A stretch of 64,000 nt of DNA from contig CAMTDV010000013.1 in NCBI GenBank assembly GCA_947069175.1, positions 13,116,001 through 13,180,000 of the forward strand. The letters run 5' to 3'. The notes beneath the pieces were generated by a model. It searched no databases. It was not told the origin of the DNA and saw nothing but the letters and a program-made list of their open reading frames with translations. Source of the stretch: Scalesia atractyloides. Taxonomy: Eukaryota; Streptophyta; Magnoliopsida; Asterales; Asteraceae. Below are positions 20,844 through 32,902 of this stretch, one piece after another (positions within the stretch are counted from its first letter, which is position 1; every line of letters begins with the position of its first letter). The translations under genes and the position numbers were made by a program.

Positions 20844-22850
20844 AAGTTGTTCCGTAATTAAGTTTAATATTAATGTATATAGGTAGCTAGCCTAAAGTCA
20901 TGTCACTAAGTGTTCGCGATCGAAGCTGACAGTTGTGCCTCCGTTTTGCCAGGCCTATCACATGACCATGGCGATGTTAGGCCAATCATACACCCGTTGA
21001 CCATACCCGGTCGGCTAGCGCGACTAGCTCGGATGGGGCTCGTCAGACCCAGTAGTACTACTTATAATTCCCCCGCTATTTAACCCAAATACTAACGATC
21101 CGAGGAGATTGTCGAGGACTTAAGTGATAAAGCTGCATAGTGACCATAACATTACATTAACATTAACTTAGTTACCGTATAGTTATGTGACGTTAAATTC
21201 GTATAACGTAAAGAGTTTGAGTTTGAGAGTGTATACATGTTTCTCCCCCTGTTGTTTAAAACCGGATAAAGTTAGGGGCCGTGAACTCACCTTTATTTGC
21301 TCGGTTAGTGTGGCAAAGATGTTATAAGAAATGGGACCGCTAGTTGCGTCCTAACAAACCAATTAATTCCACGTCAGTGTGTAATCACACCAATACAAAT
21401 TCCACACGCAATTTACTCACAAAGTGATACACACAAACAACATATCTAACACTCAAACATGCATGTAAATATTCCCATGTGATCATAGTAATCAAACAAC
21501 TTATCATAAACATATTCCAAATCCATACAACACTTTATACATACAATCACAAGTTATCAACTTTCTGCTTAACACTCAATTATTCAGCTGTTTTCTAGGA
21601 TTTTTATAAAATAGTTCTAACATTCCAAAAATTCCCATATTTTTACAGTAGGTGCCATTTATACCATAGAAATTTATATAATTTTTTCCAAGTCCTAAAT
21701 CTTTACCAATTAGCCATAGATATTTATTCACTAAGCTGCAGTCAGATTTACCGCTTTCTGACTGCAGTCCACGGAAGAATTTATTTAAAAATCACTGATC
21801 GTCCGATTAACGAAATTCCAATTGGAGTTGCCCGGAAATTTCTATACCTAGTTACTGTACAAAAATCATGACTCAACTCCCTACTGATTTTAAAATCTAG
21901 CTTGATAAACAACCAACAAAATTCCAGAATTTTAACAGCTTTACCTACTGAACTTGTTTAGCCCTTTAAAAATATCAAACAATTTCAGAAAATTATGAAT
22001 CCAGTGCCATTAGATTCCTTATTCAAATCTCTACGTTCTAGACATCAGAAAATCCATTTTTCAACAACTAACGACCAAGTTACAGCCAGATAAAGTCGGC
22101 TGTAACTAGTATTCAGCAGGCTGTTTCAGCATTGTTGTTATTACAACTTACCTACATCGTTCCTATTGATCGACCTAATCCGGCAAAGACCGATTTTTGA
22201 TCCTAGTTTACTACTAACTACTTATCCATGCAAACCCTACTCACCAACTATAATCTTTATAAACAAATCATAGTTGTAAGCTATTGATTCCGAAAACAGT
22301 CATGTATTCCCACACTATCAATTCAGCCGATTACTTGTAAGCACATATGATCCGAAGACAATACAATCAATTCATTCAAGCACTTAGGGTTTCCGCAAAC
22401 AATTATTCACAAGCACATGATCAAAACAGCCTATTACTTATCCAACACATAAGACCCGAAACAACTAGACATTCAAACATGCATATTTATCCGAAACAAC
22501 TAGACATTCAAACATATACATAATCCGAACATGATCTTGTAATCAGAGATAACCTCTAATCTTTTAATAACAATATAAACGAACCGTGATTAAGCTAGGG
22601 GATCCGGTGATCAAAGCTGCTTGCGGCCGAGAGGAAAGATGTCGATGATCGCTGCTGCGACCGGAAGAAAAGAACAGAAAAACTGTTGCTTGCTGCGACC
22701 GAGATGATGATGAGGGTAAGGCAGTTTGTTTGCGACTGAAAAGATGAACAAAAGAGCTGATCTCGATCGGTTAGGAGGAGCAAAGGGAGCTGCCGACGGC
22801 AGGTTTCTTGTAGGGTTTTGGAGTTGTGAAGGAGCATGCATTAGTGTGTG

Positions 22851-22858
22851 TATATATA
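22851..22858 (-). promoter_or_regulatory. TATA box of element A 5' LTR
   Basis: TATATATA at the same relative place as in the 3' LTR. It is the likely core promoter driving minus-strand transcription toward gag-pol. Confidence 0.65.
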
Positions 22859-23496
22859 GGCGCAAGGTGATTAGACATAGGGGATGGGTTTCCGATTTGG
22901 ACTAGTTCTCGCGGCCAAGGGTTTGGGTTGGTTTAGTTTGGGTTTGAACGCAATAAGTTTGCGGTTTGGGCTTGATCTTGCGGCCAAGATATGTTTGGGT
23001 TACTCGCGGTTATGGTCTTGGGTTTTGGATAGAAAGCATGGCCGAGAATCTTGGGTTGTTTGGTTTGGGTCTTGATCACTTGGCCGAGGACTAAAGTTGC
23101 ATGCTATGAGTTTCGGTTTTGGTTAGTGTTTGTGGCCGAGGGACTTGGGTTGGGTTAGTTTGGTTTGGATGTGGTCTCGCGGCCAAAGATTAGAGTAGTT
23201 TGGTTTTGGCCGAATAGTTAGAGTTTAAGTTTAGGTTTAATCGTTGTTTCCTTCTAGCCGAAGGCTTAGGTTCAAGGTTTAACTTTGTGAACTCCTAGAG
23301 TCACCATGAACCGAGGTTGGAACGTGTCGCGGTTCGGTTCAGTTTGTGCACATATCAAATCTAATTATTCAATCACTAAGACAATCACACAACACACAAC
23401 ACATCTTTAATCCATGCACGTTTAATACTTAGCACACATCTTATTCGACAAGTGTCACGTGTAAGTTATCTGAAAAACCCGGGATATCACAGTCAT

Positions 23497-23600
23497 GGTG
23501 TGGTTTCAGTTCCCAGTTCCTTCTTGAGGTTATCCCACCAATCTTTCGCTTGACGTCTTAGTTGACCGGTCCCGTAAGCTACGAAGTCAGTTGGGTCACA
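23497..23600 (-). pseudogene. gag: Element B gag, middle piece between A and G
   Basis: The minus strand reads CDPTDFVAYGTGQL, then AKDWWDNLKKELG, typical of the Gag capsid domain (the W-W motif). It is bounded by solo LTR G on one side and A on the other, and continues in sense direction at 10975. Confidence 0.85.
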
Positions 23601-24618
23601 ATGGGTGTCACACCCCGACCCGCAGCGGAATAAAAGTCGGGGCATAATTGGGTTATCACCAAAGCTCATGATATTTACTAAGATGTTTCATATTTATTAA
23701 ATTCAAATTACAAACTTAAATATCCAAAAACAAAATTCATACAATTACAAAGGAAAATGAAACTATAGATTTATTCCAGAGCATAAACTTGTTTATTCTT
23801 CTAGGCCATCCTAAGTGTTTCCTGTCTCAGCTGGATCACCTGTATCATGTGTAAAACGGGGGAGATTTTGGGTCAACAAAAGTTGGCGAGTGAACCTTGA
23901 TAAAACATTTTAACTAATTTCTTGTTTTATTTATTAAAGAAAATCCGTGCATTAATCACATGTGAGCAAACGTATATATGTAAACAATCACAAACCACTT
24001 TGGATGAGTATATGACATGAATGATGATGTATTTGAGATCAAGGCTCAATCAAACGGAGCCGATCTAATGAGGCTCCTGATGCTCAACCCGTATCCCACG
24101 GGGAACTGATGGGCCTAATGAAATGCGTGCACTGAAATGATAAATTTAATCTACATATAATTCACACAACAATCAATACACATTTGATCACGGATATGAT
24201 GTATGCACAAGTGTTTAAATAAAATAAAAGAATAGTACGACACATGATACACCCCAAAACATGATTAAAACGGGGAATTGGTAGAGATTCACTCACAGTG
24301 GGTGCGTTTCTTGATAATGATGAAGGCGCACGAATTTATGATTCAACCGACGAGGGAAAACTAACCTAAATAATAACGAAATAATTCGATAAATAAATAA
24401 ATTTTATTTGAGATTAATATTTTTAATTAGTGCTCTTAATGAGATTTTTAGATTTATTTTTATGAGTTTATTGTAAATTTTTAACCTTAGGAAACTTTTT
24501 CTTTTTTTAGTATTTTTAAATAATTTTTAAACTTAAATAAATAAAATAAGAAAACAGATTTTTTTTAAAAATGTTGACCTTGACAGGTCTGACCGGTCGG
24601 ATTGCATGACATTCAGGC

Positions 24619-25030
24619 GGCGAGTGAGGTTCGAACTCGGGACCTCTCGTATACGTGCACGCAGCTCTACCAACTGAGCTACGTGTCTAACCCGAAATAT
24701 TCTCTGTTTTAATTATATATATATACTAACTAACTTTAACCTTATTTAGTTTTTATTAAAAATGATTTAATATGGCCGAAACCGGTTACAGAAACCGGAA
24801 TCAAACTCGGGACCTTCGGTTCGAGTGCACACAGCCCAACCAGTTGGGCTGTGTGTCTAATCTGTATATGCACTTGATTATATTAATTTTATACATATGC
24901 TGTGAATTGATCTGAATAAGTTTAAAAATCTTGGTTTTATTTCAGAAAGTCGGAAACATGTGTGATTCGAACCCGGGACGTGTGTTTTGTATTTGCACAC
25001 AGTCCACCGCTGGACTGTGTGTCTAACCCG
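24619..25030 (-). repeat. Three tRNA-like modules in solo LTR G
   Basis: Module 1 (24619-24692, minus) has the A-box-like TAGCTCAGTTGGTAGAGC and B-box-like GAGTTCGAACC. Module 2 (24791-24862) has a perfect 11-bp stem CACACAGCCCA/TGGGCTGTGTG. Module 3 (24961-25030) has CACACAGTCCA/TGGACTGTGTG plus GGGTTCGAATC. Each ends near 'gggttagac' at its 5' side. Spacing is about 170 bp. They lack a paired acceptor stem, so they are not normal tRNA genes. They lie downstream of the TATA box, in the transcribed sense. Confidence 0.88.
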
Positions 25031-25350
25031 GTTAAATACCCGTTTTTATTTATATTAAAACACTAACTCAACTTCATCGTTTTCACCATTCAAAATCCCG
25101 ACAATGATTCCGACTGAATAAACTGATTAAACAGTTTTGATTACTGTGTTGAGCTATTAATTTACTAAACAAGAGATAGCAAGGAGGTTTAGATGGTTAT
25201 ACCGGTTTTGAGAACTATGGTTTTCTGGTTTAGAAATTCCGGCGATATTCCGGCGAGTACGAAAATCTCCGGCGACGTGCTTTGAAAGGAATGAAGCTTC
25301 AGGAAGAGAGTGCAGTTCTGTGCGAAATGTTTACAAGGAGTTTGAGTGGG

Positions 25351-25358
25351 TATTTATA
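25351..25358 (-). promoter_or_regulatory. TATA box of solo LTR G
   Basis: Sense TATAAATA, followed by a short leader. The same word occurs at the matching place in E, F and C. Confidence 0.65.
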
Positions 25359-25867
25359 AGGGGGACAGGCCGATTGGTTTCGAATTAGGGGTCAAGATTC
25401 GCGGTCAATGATTTCCAACGGTTTTGACTAAAATTGAGTGTTAAGCAACGGTTATAACTGATGTCGAAATCAGTTTACGCGTTTTAGTTAAGGGAAAATA
25501 GCCACAGTTGCGGAGTTTCGGTTTTTCCGGCGATTGCGAGTTCTGGGCGCGCTGATTTACAGGTTTTGACTTTCTTTGTTTTACCTTAAATGATATTTGT
25601 TTAAGTATTTATCACAAAAGATGTGTGTGGCGGAGTGGTGTGATGTGTGTGTGTTTATGCGGTAGACCCGGCTACCCTGTTTTGTTCTTTTATTTAATTT
25701 TATTATTATTATTTATTAATTATGGTTTTTAAACTCTAAAATAATTATTAATTATGTATTATTTAAAATAACCGGCACAATAAATACGCAACGAACTTAT
25801 AACTGATCATTTGATTATAAAACAAAGCGGGTTTCGAAACCCGTTTTACGACGAATGTTACAATGGG

Positions 25868-26211
25868 TTCGTTCAAATAACTCCCTCAATATCACTTATC
25901 CATCGTTGACAAACGAATGGATCTACTTCCCCATTGTAGATCGGGGGCTTACATGCCATGAATTTGTTGTAAGGGCATGCCTTCCCTTCTTTAGCCTTGC
26001 CTCTATCTTAACTGAGACTTTCTTTGATTTCATTCATCCTTTCTTCTATTGTTGCTAGCATCGTTGTTTGCAACCTTTCCATAAATTCAGGTAAGGCCGC
26101 TTCCAATGCTTTTCCGACTTCTTCGGAAATTTTTGTTTGTATCTCCTTTGTCATGAAGGATACCGTATCTTCACCCGTTCCGTCAGACATCTCTTTTACT
26201 AAAATGTCCAT
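25868..26211 (-). pseudogene. gag: Element B gag N-terminus
   Basis: ORF 26211-26008 begins MDILVKEMSDGTGEDTVSF and continues EEVGKALEAALPEFMERL, an N-terminal Gag pattern in a helical region. It starts about 300 nt after the PBS. The start may be the first Met or the Met at MSDGTG. The frame breaks before the G insertion at 25868. Confidence 0.8.
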
Positions 26212-26504
26212 AACAATTAGGTAAATAATTTGTTTAATATTTTCATATTATTATTATATGGAAATTGATACTCATCACTCAATATTACGTGCGATGTATC
26301 ATTCTTATTCGGTTGATTAAGTACATGACTTATCTCAACCATTTATATTTAGTGTATTTCCCGGGTTCGAGTGTATTAATGAACTCCTCCCATACACTTC
26401 AAATCATCTTCCTTTTTATTATTTTCTATTGAATTCATTTCATAGTCACTTCTTACCGGATGTCTTGATCAAGCCTTGAACCGAACACATTTCGTCTTTA
26501 ACCT

Positions 26505-26518
26505 GGCTATGATTACCA
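26505..26518 (-). other. Element B primer binding site, diverged
   Basis: Sense TGGTAATCATAGCC, three nt from the LTR end, resembles TGGTATCAGAGCC of the tRNA-Met site with a few changes. It is probably decayed. Confidence 0.65.
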
Positions 26519-26880
26519 ACTTGTAAAGCCCTAACTCGCCTAGTTGGAATTTAGTAAAAGATTTGACATTTCATTAAGATAAAGCGATCAAAACTAATTA
26601 TAAAAGTACGGGTTTACTTTAAATTTTTAAGTATACAAAATATTGATAAACACATCAACACTATTATGTTTCTTAGACGAGGAAAAACTAAGTGGAAGCT
26701 AGTAATTCGGAAATGTTCGGTTCTTCGACAATCTTGATCAATCATATGTGACGTCCTACAGATCACCTACATTACAAATTTATCTAGAACTTTAGTTATG
26801 TAGTACATATAACATAAACGAACATATCCAACATGAAAACATGACCCAACAAAACAAAAAAAAAATTTGTTTCGAACCCT

Positions 26881-26966
26881 GCCGTAAGCTACGGCCAGGC
26901 ACCGTAGCTTACGGTCTGGGCTTCTAGTCTCTAACAGAAGCTCTCTACCGGCAACCGTAGCTTACG
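26881..26966. repeat. Hairpin region of element B 5' LTR, half decayed
   Basis: Hairpin 1 (26881-26894 / 26902-26914) is intact. In hairpin 2 about 13 bp including most of the left arm is deleted and only CCGTAGCTTACGG (26954-26966) remains. Confidence 0.85.
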
Positions 26967-27381
26967 GTGGCTACTGCAGGTTTTCTCTTATTTGCCGTTT
27001 TTGAAGCGAAAATCTCCGTATCTTTTAAATCGCTTATCCGTTTAACCATGTGTTTCTTCCTACCTGATCATAATTTGATCCTCCACCTTAATAACTCGAA
27101 ATCCAACATCCGAATTAATCATATTTTAACTTTAAGCCTCCGGCTTATTATTTATTTGCAAAACTTATTGACCCGTTTATATATTTTATTAAACAACTCA
27201 TTTGACCACCTCTAGTTCCTGATTACATCATATCTACAAATGTTTCCTAATACCCGAAATCCTGTAAACGTGACTCAATCATTTATTCCCTGGTTTACAC
27301 AGATTTGAATTCCTACCCATTATCCGGGTACTATGTCGATATCATTACTCATGCATCCCTTCTAGTATGCATTAAAACTTC

Positions 27382-28090
27382 ATATAACCCGTTTGATTGA
27401 CATAGCGAAATCCATCGCTTTTATTCGACCAAACCTTTAATCATTATGTCTTTTTGACCCGTTTAGTTGACGTAACTATATCTATCGCTTTTATTCAACC
27501 AAACCTTTAATCATTATGTCGTTTTGACCTGTTTTGTTGATGTAGCGAAATCCATCGCTTTTACTCAACCAAACCTTTAATCATTATGTCGTTTTGACCG
27601 TTTGGTTGACGTAGCGAAATCCATCGCTTTTATTCAACCAAACCTTTAATCATTATGCCATTTTGACCCGTTTGGTTGATATAGCGAAATCCATCGCTTT
27701 TATTCAACCAAATCTTTAATCATTATGTCGTTTTGACCTGTTTGATTGACGTAGCGAAATCCATCGCTTTTATTCAACCAAATCTTTAATCATTATGTCG
27801 TTTTGACCCATTTGGTTGACGTAGCGAAATCCAGCTTTTATTCAGCCAAACCTTTAATCATTATGTCGTTTTGACCCGTTTGGTTGACGTAGCGAAATCC
27901 ATCGCTTTTATTCAACCAAACCTTTAATCATTATGTTGTTTTGACCCGTTTGATTGACGTAGCGAAATCCATCGCTTTTATTCAACCAAACCTTAGTCAT
28001 TATGTCGTTTTGACCCGTTTGGTTGACGTAGCACAATCCATCGCTTTTATTCAACCAAACCTTTAATCATTATGTCGTTTTGACCTGTTT
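27382..28090. repeat. 70-bp tandem repeat, about 10 copies
   Basis: Same unit as at 5463-6030 with about two more copies. This accounts for most of the length difference between B's LTRs. Confidence 0.9.
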
Positions 28091-29109
28091 AAAACAATTA
28101 TCCATACATTATATTACTACAAGCGCAAGGTCACGTACCTTAAATCTTTCCTTTCAAGCGTGCGTCCGTCCCTTCTTGGCCACTTGACCCTTCACCCAGT
28201 TTGCCTATAAAGTTAAATTTGTTTTATCGTTTAGAACTCATAATGAAGTTCTAGGACACACGTCATTGTTAACACCTCGTTTACTTGATTCATTCACACT
28301 TTTCAAGTATTCCATATTCTTCTAATCTCTATATTCAGTTTGTATGATTCACATCTAAACTTTACATTATAGCATCACTCCTTAAATTTTCACTATTAAC
28401 ATTTCTCATTAAGGCCCATATTAACATGCTTCTTCAACAATTTACATCATAGTATTCGTAGTTGTATAATTCTTAAGGCTTTGTTATGTTAGAACATAAC
28501 CCACTTCTTTATGCAAGCACAATAATATCTATCTAAAATTACCTAAATTTATCATCTAGTTTCAGTCAGGATTATGATCCTATACTTAGGTTACACCTTC
28601 CTTAGGTCATGGCATCAATCAATTTCTCAAGAACTTCAATTAACCAAATTCCTCTCAAAATCAAACATCATAAAAATTGAAATTGTAACTTACCTTGTGT
28701 TAGTTAAGTATGACCGACCACTATTCTTGATTCATGCACTAATATTGATTCAATTTCACCATTCAATTGATCAATTTGATAAGAGTAGGGTTTGGGTGTT
28801 CATCCCTTTGCTCTGCACTCACACACGTACACACACATAAGTGTGTGTTGTGTTTTAATTAAAATTTTATTTTAACTAAACAACTTTCTCAGTTTGACAC
28901 TTTTAGTCCCCCATGTTTTGTTTAGCATAAATAGAACCCTAATTTACAATTTTTATTATTTAACAACTCACCATTAACTAGGTTAAATATCCCTAGTTAC
29001 ATATATATTGATATTTTTGGGGTGTAACAATTATATATTTTAACTTTCACATTTTTGTAAAAAATTATGTATATTTAATAAAATTCTGAATTCTATTATA
29101 TAAGTTTGT

Positions 29110-29112
<3 letters not shown>

Positions 29113-29186
<74 letters not shown>

Positions 29187-29200
29187 GTATATATATATAT
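29113..29200. repeat. (TA)n microsatellite in LTR D
   Basis: About 68 bp of pure TA, then an interrupted TA run, just right of element B within the second part of LTR D (29035-30449). A run of ten G occurs near 30092. No gene is seen in this part of D. Confidence 0.95.
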
Positions 29201-31525
29201 TAGAAAAGGTACTTTAAGAATTTATTAATTTTAATAAATTCACTTTAAAACTGTATTTAACCGTAAATTGGTGATCACGATGACCCGGGATTTTAAAAAT
29301 ATCCAATTTTTACAAAATCCTTCTAATATGTCCAGGAATTTGTCGAAATTATTTTATGTTTTTCCTAATTTTGTAACTGGGTTTCCGGCTGCCGAAACTT
29401 TGCGACAACGCGATTTTAAAACCGTATTCAAACTCATTCAATGAACCCTGAATTTCTCCATAATGTTTCCCATGTCAAGCCCAACATCTTTGCAAATTTT
29501 GGTGATTTATTTAATTAGTTTTTTGCGAAACTCACCAAATTTTATAGGGAACTTATTTTCACCATGTATGATTAGCCTGAAAAATTTCAAGTCCAAAAAA
29601 TACCCATGAAAAAAGTTATGCTAAAACTAAGTTTATAACCCCTAAAATTGACTTTCAGATCGTATACCTAGCGATTCTTGATGTTTCAAGCAATTTTTGA
29701 GCTTTCAAATCCTGAATCCTTTCTTGTACATCACATATACATCATATACAACACAAATATGCATTCAATCATGCCAATAAAGCCTTAAAACCTTTCTTTT
29801 TCGATTAAGGTTTGATTTGTCCGTAAAGTGTCGAATAATTTGTGTTTATGAATCATAATACGATGTTTGGCATCACCAAACACCATGTGTGATCTTGTTA
29901 CACCATATTCATGCTATAAAAGCCTTTGAACCTCAAGAACATCAAGTGTTCATAGATTAAATACTTTCTTTTTGTTAAAATAAAAAATTTAATCATGAAA
30001 AGGATATGAAAACACTTGTAAATCCATGTTATACCTTCAATTGAGGGCTTGAACTGGATGGACATCTACTGGAACTTAATTATGTGTGTGGGGGGGGGGG
30101 AAGGTGAACGGAAGTGTGAAAAATGGTTAAAAAAATCAAAAATCAAGTTTATATCATGCTGGATTTCCGATCTAAACATATCGAGTTCTAGAACCCCTTT
30201 GAGTTGGTAAAAGGCGGTTTTAGAGCCCAAGGGATAAGTATTGACTTATGCTCATTATCGGATCTTAAAAGCGCCCCCGGTTCAGCAAATAAACTCTTTT
30301 TCTCACGGTTTTTAATATTTATGAAAACTGAACCCATCGGCAACAAAAAAACCCGAATGCTTTAATATCTTATCTTAAATTACATTATATTAGTGTTATA
30401 TAAGTGTTTTTAGCCTTGAGTGACTGTACAATGCATGTTTGGTTGTTTTTGTCACACCCCGACCCGCAGCGGAAAAGGTGATCGGGGCATGATTGGGTTA
30501 TCATCAAAGCTCATGACATTTATTTTAACGTTTCATATTCATTAATGGAAATTTACAATCATAAATACATCATGACCTAAACATCAATCTAAGCTCCTTT
30601 GTTTTCTTCTAAGGCATTTCCTATGTTTTCCTTGCTTCATCCTGATCACCTGTATCATGTGTAAAAGGGTTTTTGGATCAACAAAAAGTTGGCGAGTGAA
30701 TCCTATGGAAAACATTTGAACAAGTTTATTTAATTGATTATAAAATAAGTGCATAACCACACATGAGTAAAAATAGATGTAAACTTATTCATAAATCAAT
30801 TTAATATTAAACAATACACACATGAACAATAATGGATCGTTTAGAGGCACGCGTTGCTCAACTCGTCTCTCACGAGGAACTGATGGGCCTAATGAATGAA
30901 TTTGCATAAACATGATAATATGAAAGACATAACTACAAACAATAAAGACTCAATAATACACACATGAACAATAATGGATTTGTTTTGAGGCACGCGTTGC
31001 TCAACTCGTCTACCACGAGGAACTGATGGGCTTAATGAATGAATTTCATATAAGTTGACAAAAGGAAATACATAATTACAACAATATAAACAATCTAAGT
31101 TTAGATCACGATATGGTATGGCACAAGTTTAAATAAACGAGTTAATTATTTTGTGACACATGACACACCCCAAAACGTGTAATTAAAAAGGGGGAGTTGT
31201 AAGGTTCACTCACTGTGGGTGCGTTCGGTTGATGATGTTGAATGCACGCGAAGTGGTTTTAACCACGAGTGAAATTAACCTAGATAAATAGCATTATGGT
31301 TCGGTAAGTAAATGGATTTTATTAATCCATTTTAGTAGGATTGTTGGGTGTATTTTTGTGAGTTTAAGGCTATTTTCTAACCTTAAAAATGTTATTTTTA
31401 AGTATTTTTAATTGATTTTTAATTAAAATAAATAAATAAAAATAATAAAAAAAGTTGACTTTTTTTGACCGTTGACCGTTGACCGTTGACCTTGACTGTT
31501 TGACCGGTTCGTATGCGTGTAAGTG

Positions 31526-32110
31526 TGCGCTGAGTGAGGCTCGAACCCGAGACCTCCCGTACGCGTGCACGCAGCTCTACCAACTGAGCTACGTGTCTAA
31601 CCCGAAATATTTATGTTTTTAATTATATTTATATATTAATTAGATTAATCCGAAAATCAATTTATTTCTAAAAAGATTTTACTGAATCGGACCGGTGCGC
31701 TCCACAGGTCTCGAACCCGGGACCTGTGGGTTGACTTAACACACAGTCCACCGCTGGACTGTGTGTTTAACTTGTTATATAAACCGATTTTTATTATACT
31801 TATATACAAACTGAACATTTCCATTTCTGTCTTAAATAAAAAGTTTAATAATTATCCGGGCCGGTGCGGTAGCCCGGACTCGAACTCGTGTCCTGTGATT
31901 TAAACATACACACAGTCCACCGCTGGACTGTGTGTCTATCTTGGTTATTATTCCGGTTATTATTAAACTTAACATGTACAGTGATGACTCCGGTTTGGTT
32001 AACAAAAGAAACATTTTTATTAAGGCAAGCATGCGTGGGACAAGATTCGAACTCGAGACGTTTACGTGTTTATTGTGCACACAGTCCACCGCTGGACTGT
32101 GTGTCTAACC
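31526..32110 (-). repeat. Four tRNA-like modules in solo LTR E
   Basis: On the minus strand: 32110-32038, 31940-31871 and 31770-31699 each have an 11-bp stem CACACAGTCCA/TGGACTGTGTG with a GCGG loop and a B-box-like GTTCGA word. Module 31603-31526 has the fullest tRNA look, TAGCTCAGTTGGTAGAGC plus GGGTTCGAGCC. Period is about 170 bp, with AT-rich spacers 'aattatatttatat'. They start about 450 nt downstream of the TATA box. Confidence 0.88.
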
Positions 32111-32554
32111 CGAGTTATAACTTGATTTTAATTATACTTATATGTTACCGAAACTTCGTCTTCTTCGTCAGTTTTAACCAGAAACGATGACTGACTGGTT
32201 CGAAGTTTTATTCAGGTTTCTTTAGCGTTTTATGATTAATTATAGGTGAGATAAATGAAAAGAATGAAAGACTAAGCGTTAGATATACCGAAATTGGACT
32301 CCTCTGTTTCTCTGGCAGAACTCCGATGTCAGCAGACTATTCCGGCGACTTGTGTCTTGCGGCAGAGAGTCTTTAACGAGCTTGAGATGATTGTGGGTGG
32401 CTTCGGTATGAGTTCTGAGTGTTCAGTGTTTAGAGCAAGACACAGAAGTGAAAAACCCGGTTTTCCGGCGATTTGCAGGAGATTTCCGGCGAGTGAGTTT
32501 TCGCCGAGAAAGGGCGCGGTTTTGAGCGAAAAAGCTTGCAGAGGTTTGAGGGGG

Positions 32555-32562
32555 TATTTATA
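32555..32562 (-). promoter_or_regulatory. TATA box of solo LTR E
   Basis: Sense TATAAATACCCCC, at the same place as in F (34606-34613). Confidence 0.65.
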
Positions 32563-32816
32563 AGGCAGGTCATCGATGAATTTGGTCCAATTTCCGACTT
32601 GATTCGTCGGTTAAAAATTCTCCGTTGGTTATAGCTTGTGTCGCGGGTTCAGGCGTCGGTTATAACCGATGTGGGTTTAAAGTTTACGTTAAGAATGAAA
32701 GAAACCGTCCAATCTCGCGAGATCGCCGGGATTTCCGACGACTGAAATTTGGGCGCCGGTTTTGAATTCGGAGAAACATGTTATGAATTAATTGATTCTA
32801 ATAATTAACAAGAAAC

Positions 32817-32902
32817 ACTAGTGGCGCAGTGGTTTAAGGGTTGAGTGTTAAGTCTGTTGTTTGACCCGGCTGACTGACCCGGGTTCGAAACCCGGCAGAA
32901 AC
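32817..32902 (+). other. tRNA-like sequence antisense to LTR E
   Basis: Plus strand: A-box-like GTGGCGCAGTGGTTTAAG (32821-32838) and B-box-like GGGTTCGAAACCCGG (32881-32895), about 43 nt apart. This resembles a tRNA with a long variable arm, but the acceptor stem does not pair. It lies in U3, upstream of the TATA box, opposite to the element's sense. Confidence 0.75.

Larger units (their letters stand above)
10981..23491 (-). mobile_element. Element A: very young full-length Ty3/gypsy retrotransposon
   Basis: LTRs of 3,224 and 3,223 bp (10981-14204, 20269-23491) are flanked by an exact GTCAT duplication (10976-10980, 23492-23496). The PBS at 20253-20265 and PPT at 14205-14216 set the sense as minus. 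Internal order: extra ORF, gag with a probable intron, then a gag-pol frame ending in a chromodomain-like tail (Tekay/Del type by domain order and LTR size). By eye the LTRs differ by three substitutions and one 1-nt indel. The gag-pol frame has three in-frame stops but no frameshift. It sits in gag of element B. Confidence 0.96.
20269..23491 (-). repeat. Element A 5' LTR (3,223 bp)
   Basis: Starts TGTCACACCCTC beside the PBS and ends CCGGGATATCACA beside the GTCAT duplication. It is nearly identical to the 3' LTR and supplies the promoter (TATA at 22851-22858) for the element's transcript. Confidence 0.96.
23606..25862 (-). mobile_element. Solo LTR G (2,257 bp)
   Basis: TGTCACACCCCGACCCGC...CGACGAATGTTACA with an exact ATGGG duplication (23601-23605, 25863-25867) and no internal region. 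It is related to the LTRs of C, E and F: it shares the first ~70 bp and the 'ggcgagtgaacc' block. It holds three tRNA-like modules. Confidence 0.94.
4590..29029 (-). mobile_element. Element B: full-length Ty3/gypsy, with A and G nested inside
   Basis: Two related LTRs (4590-6971 and 26522-29029) flank an internal region with a PPT next to the left LTR and a diverged tRNA-Met PBS next to the right one. The element is therefore read on the minus strand. The target duplication ATTAT is exact (4585-4589, 29030-29034). Without A (12.5 kb) and G (2.26 kb) it is about 9.66 kb. Gag, protease, reverse transcriptase, RNase H, integrase and a chromodomain-like tail are recognisable, with several stops and frameshifts. 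The order and tail indicate a chromovirus, probably Tekay/Del-like. Confidence 0.93.
26522..29029 (-). repeat. Element B 5' LTR (2,508 bp)
   Basis: TGTAAAGCCC...GGGGTGTAACA beside the ATTAT duplication. It is longer than the partner mainly because it has about two more 70-bp repeat units. It keeps the first hairpin (26881-26914) but lost one arm of the second. Confidence 0.93.

Noticed and set aside
31526..31603. Functional tRNA gene (TAGCTCAGTTGGTAGAGC plus GGGTTCGAGCC)
   Set aside because: Both boxes are good, but the acceptor ends do not pair, no normal anticodon arm forms, and the same module recurs inside three LTR copies.
32294..32563. 89-residue ORF in LTR E and a similar one in F
   Set aside because: It crosses the transcription start and TATA region and the frame differs between E and F, so it is not a conserved gene.
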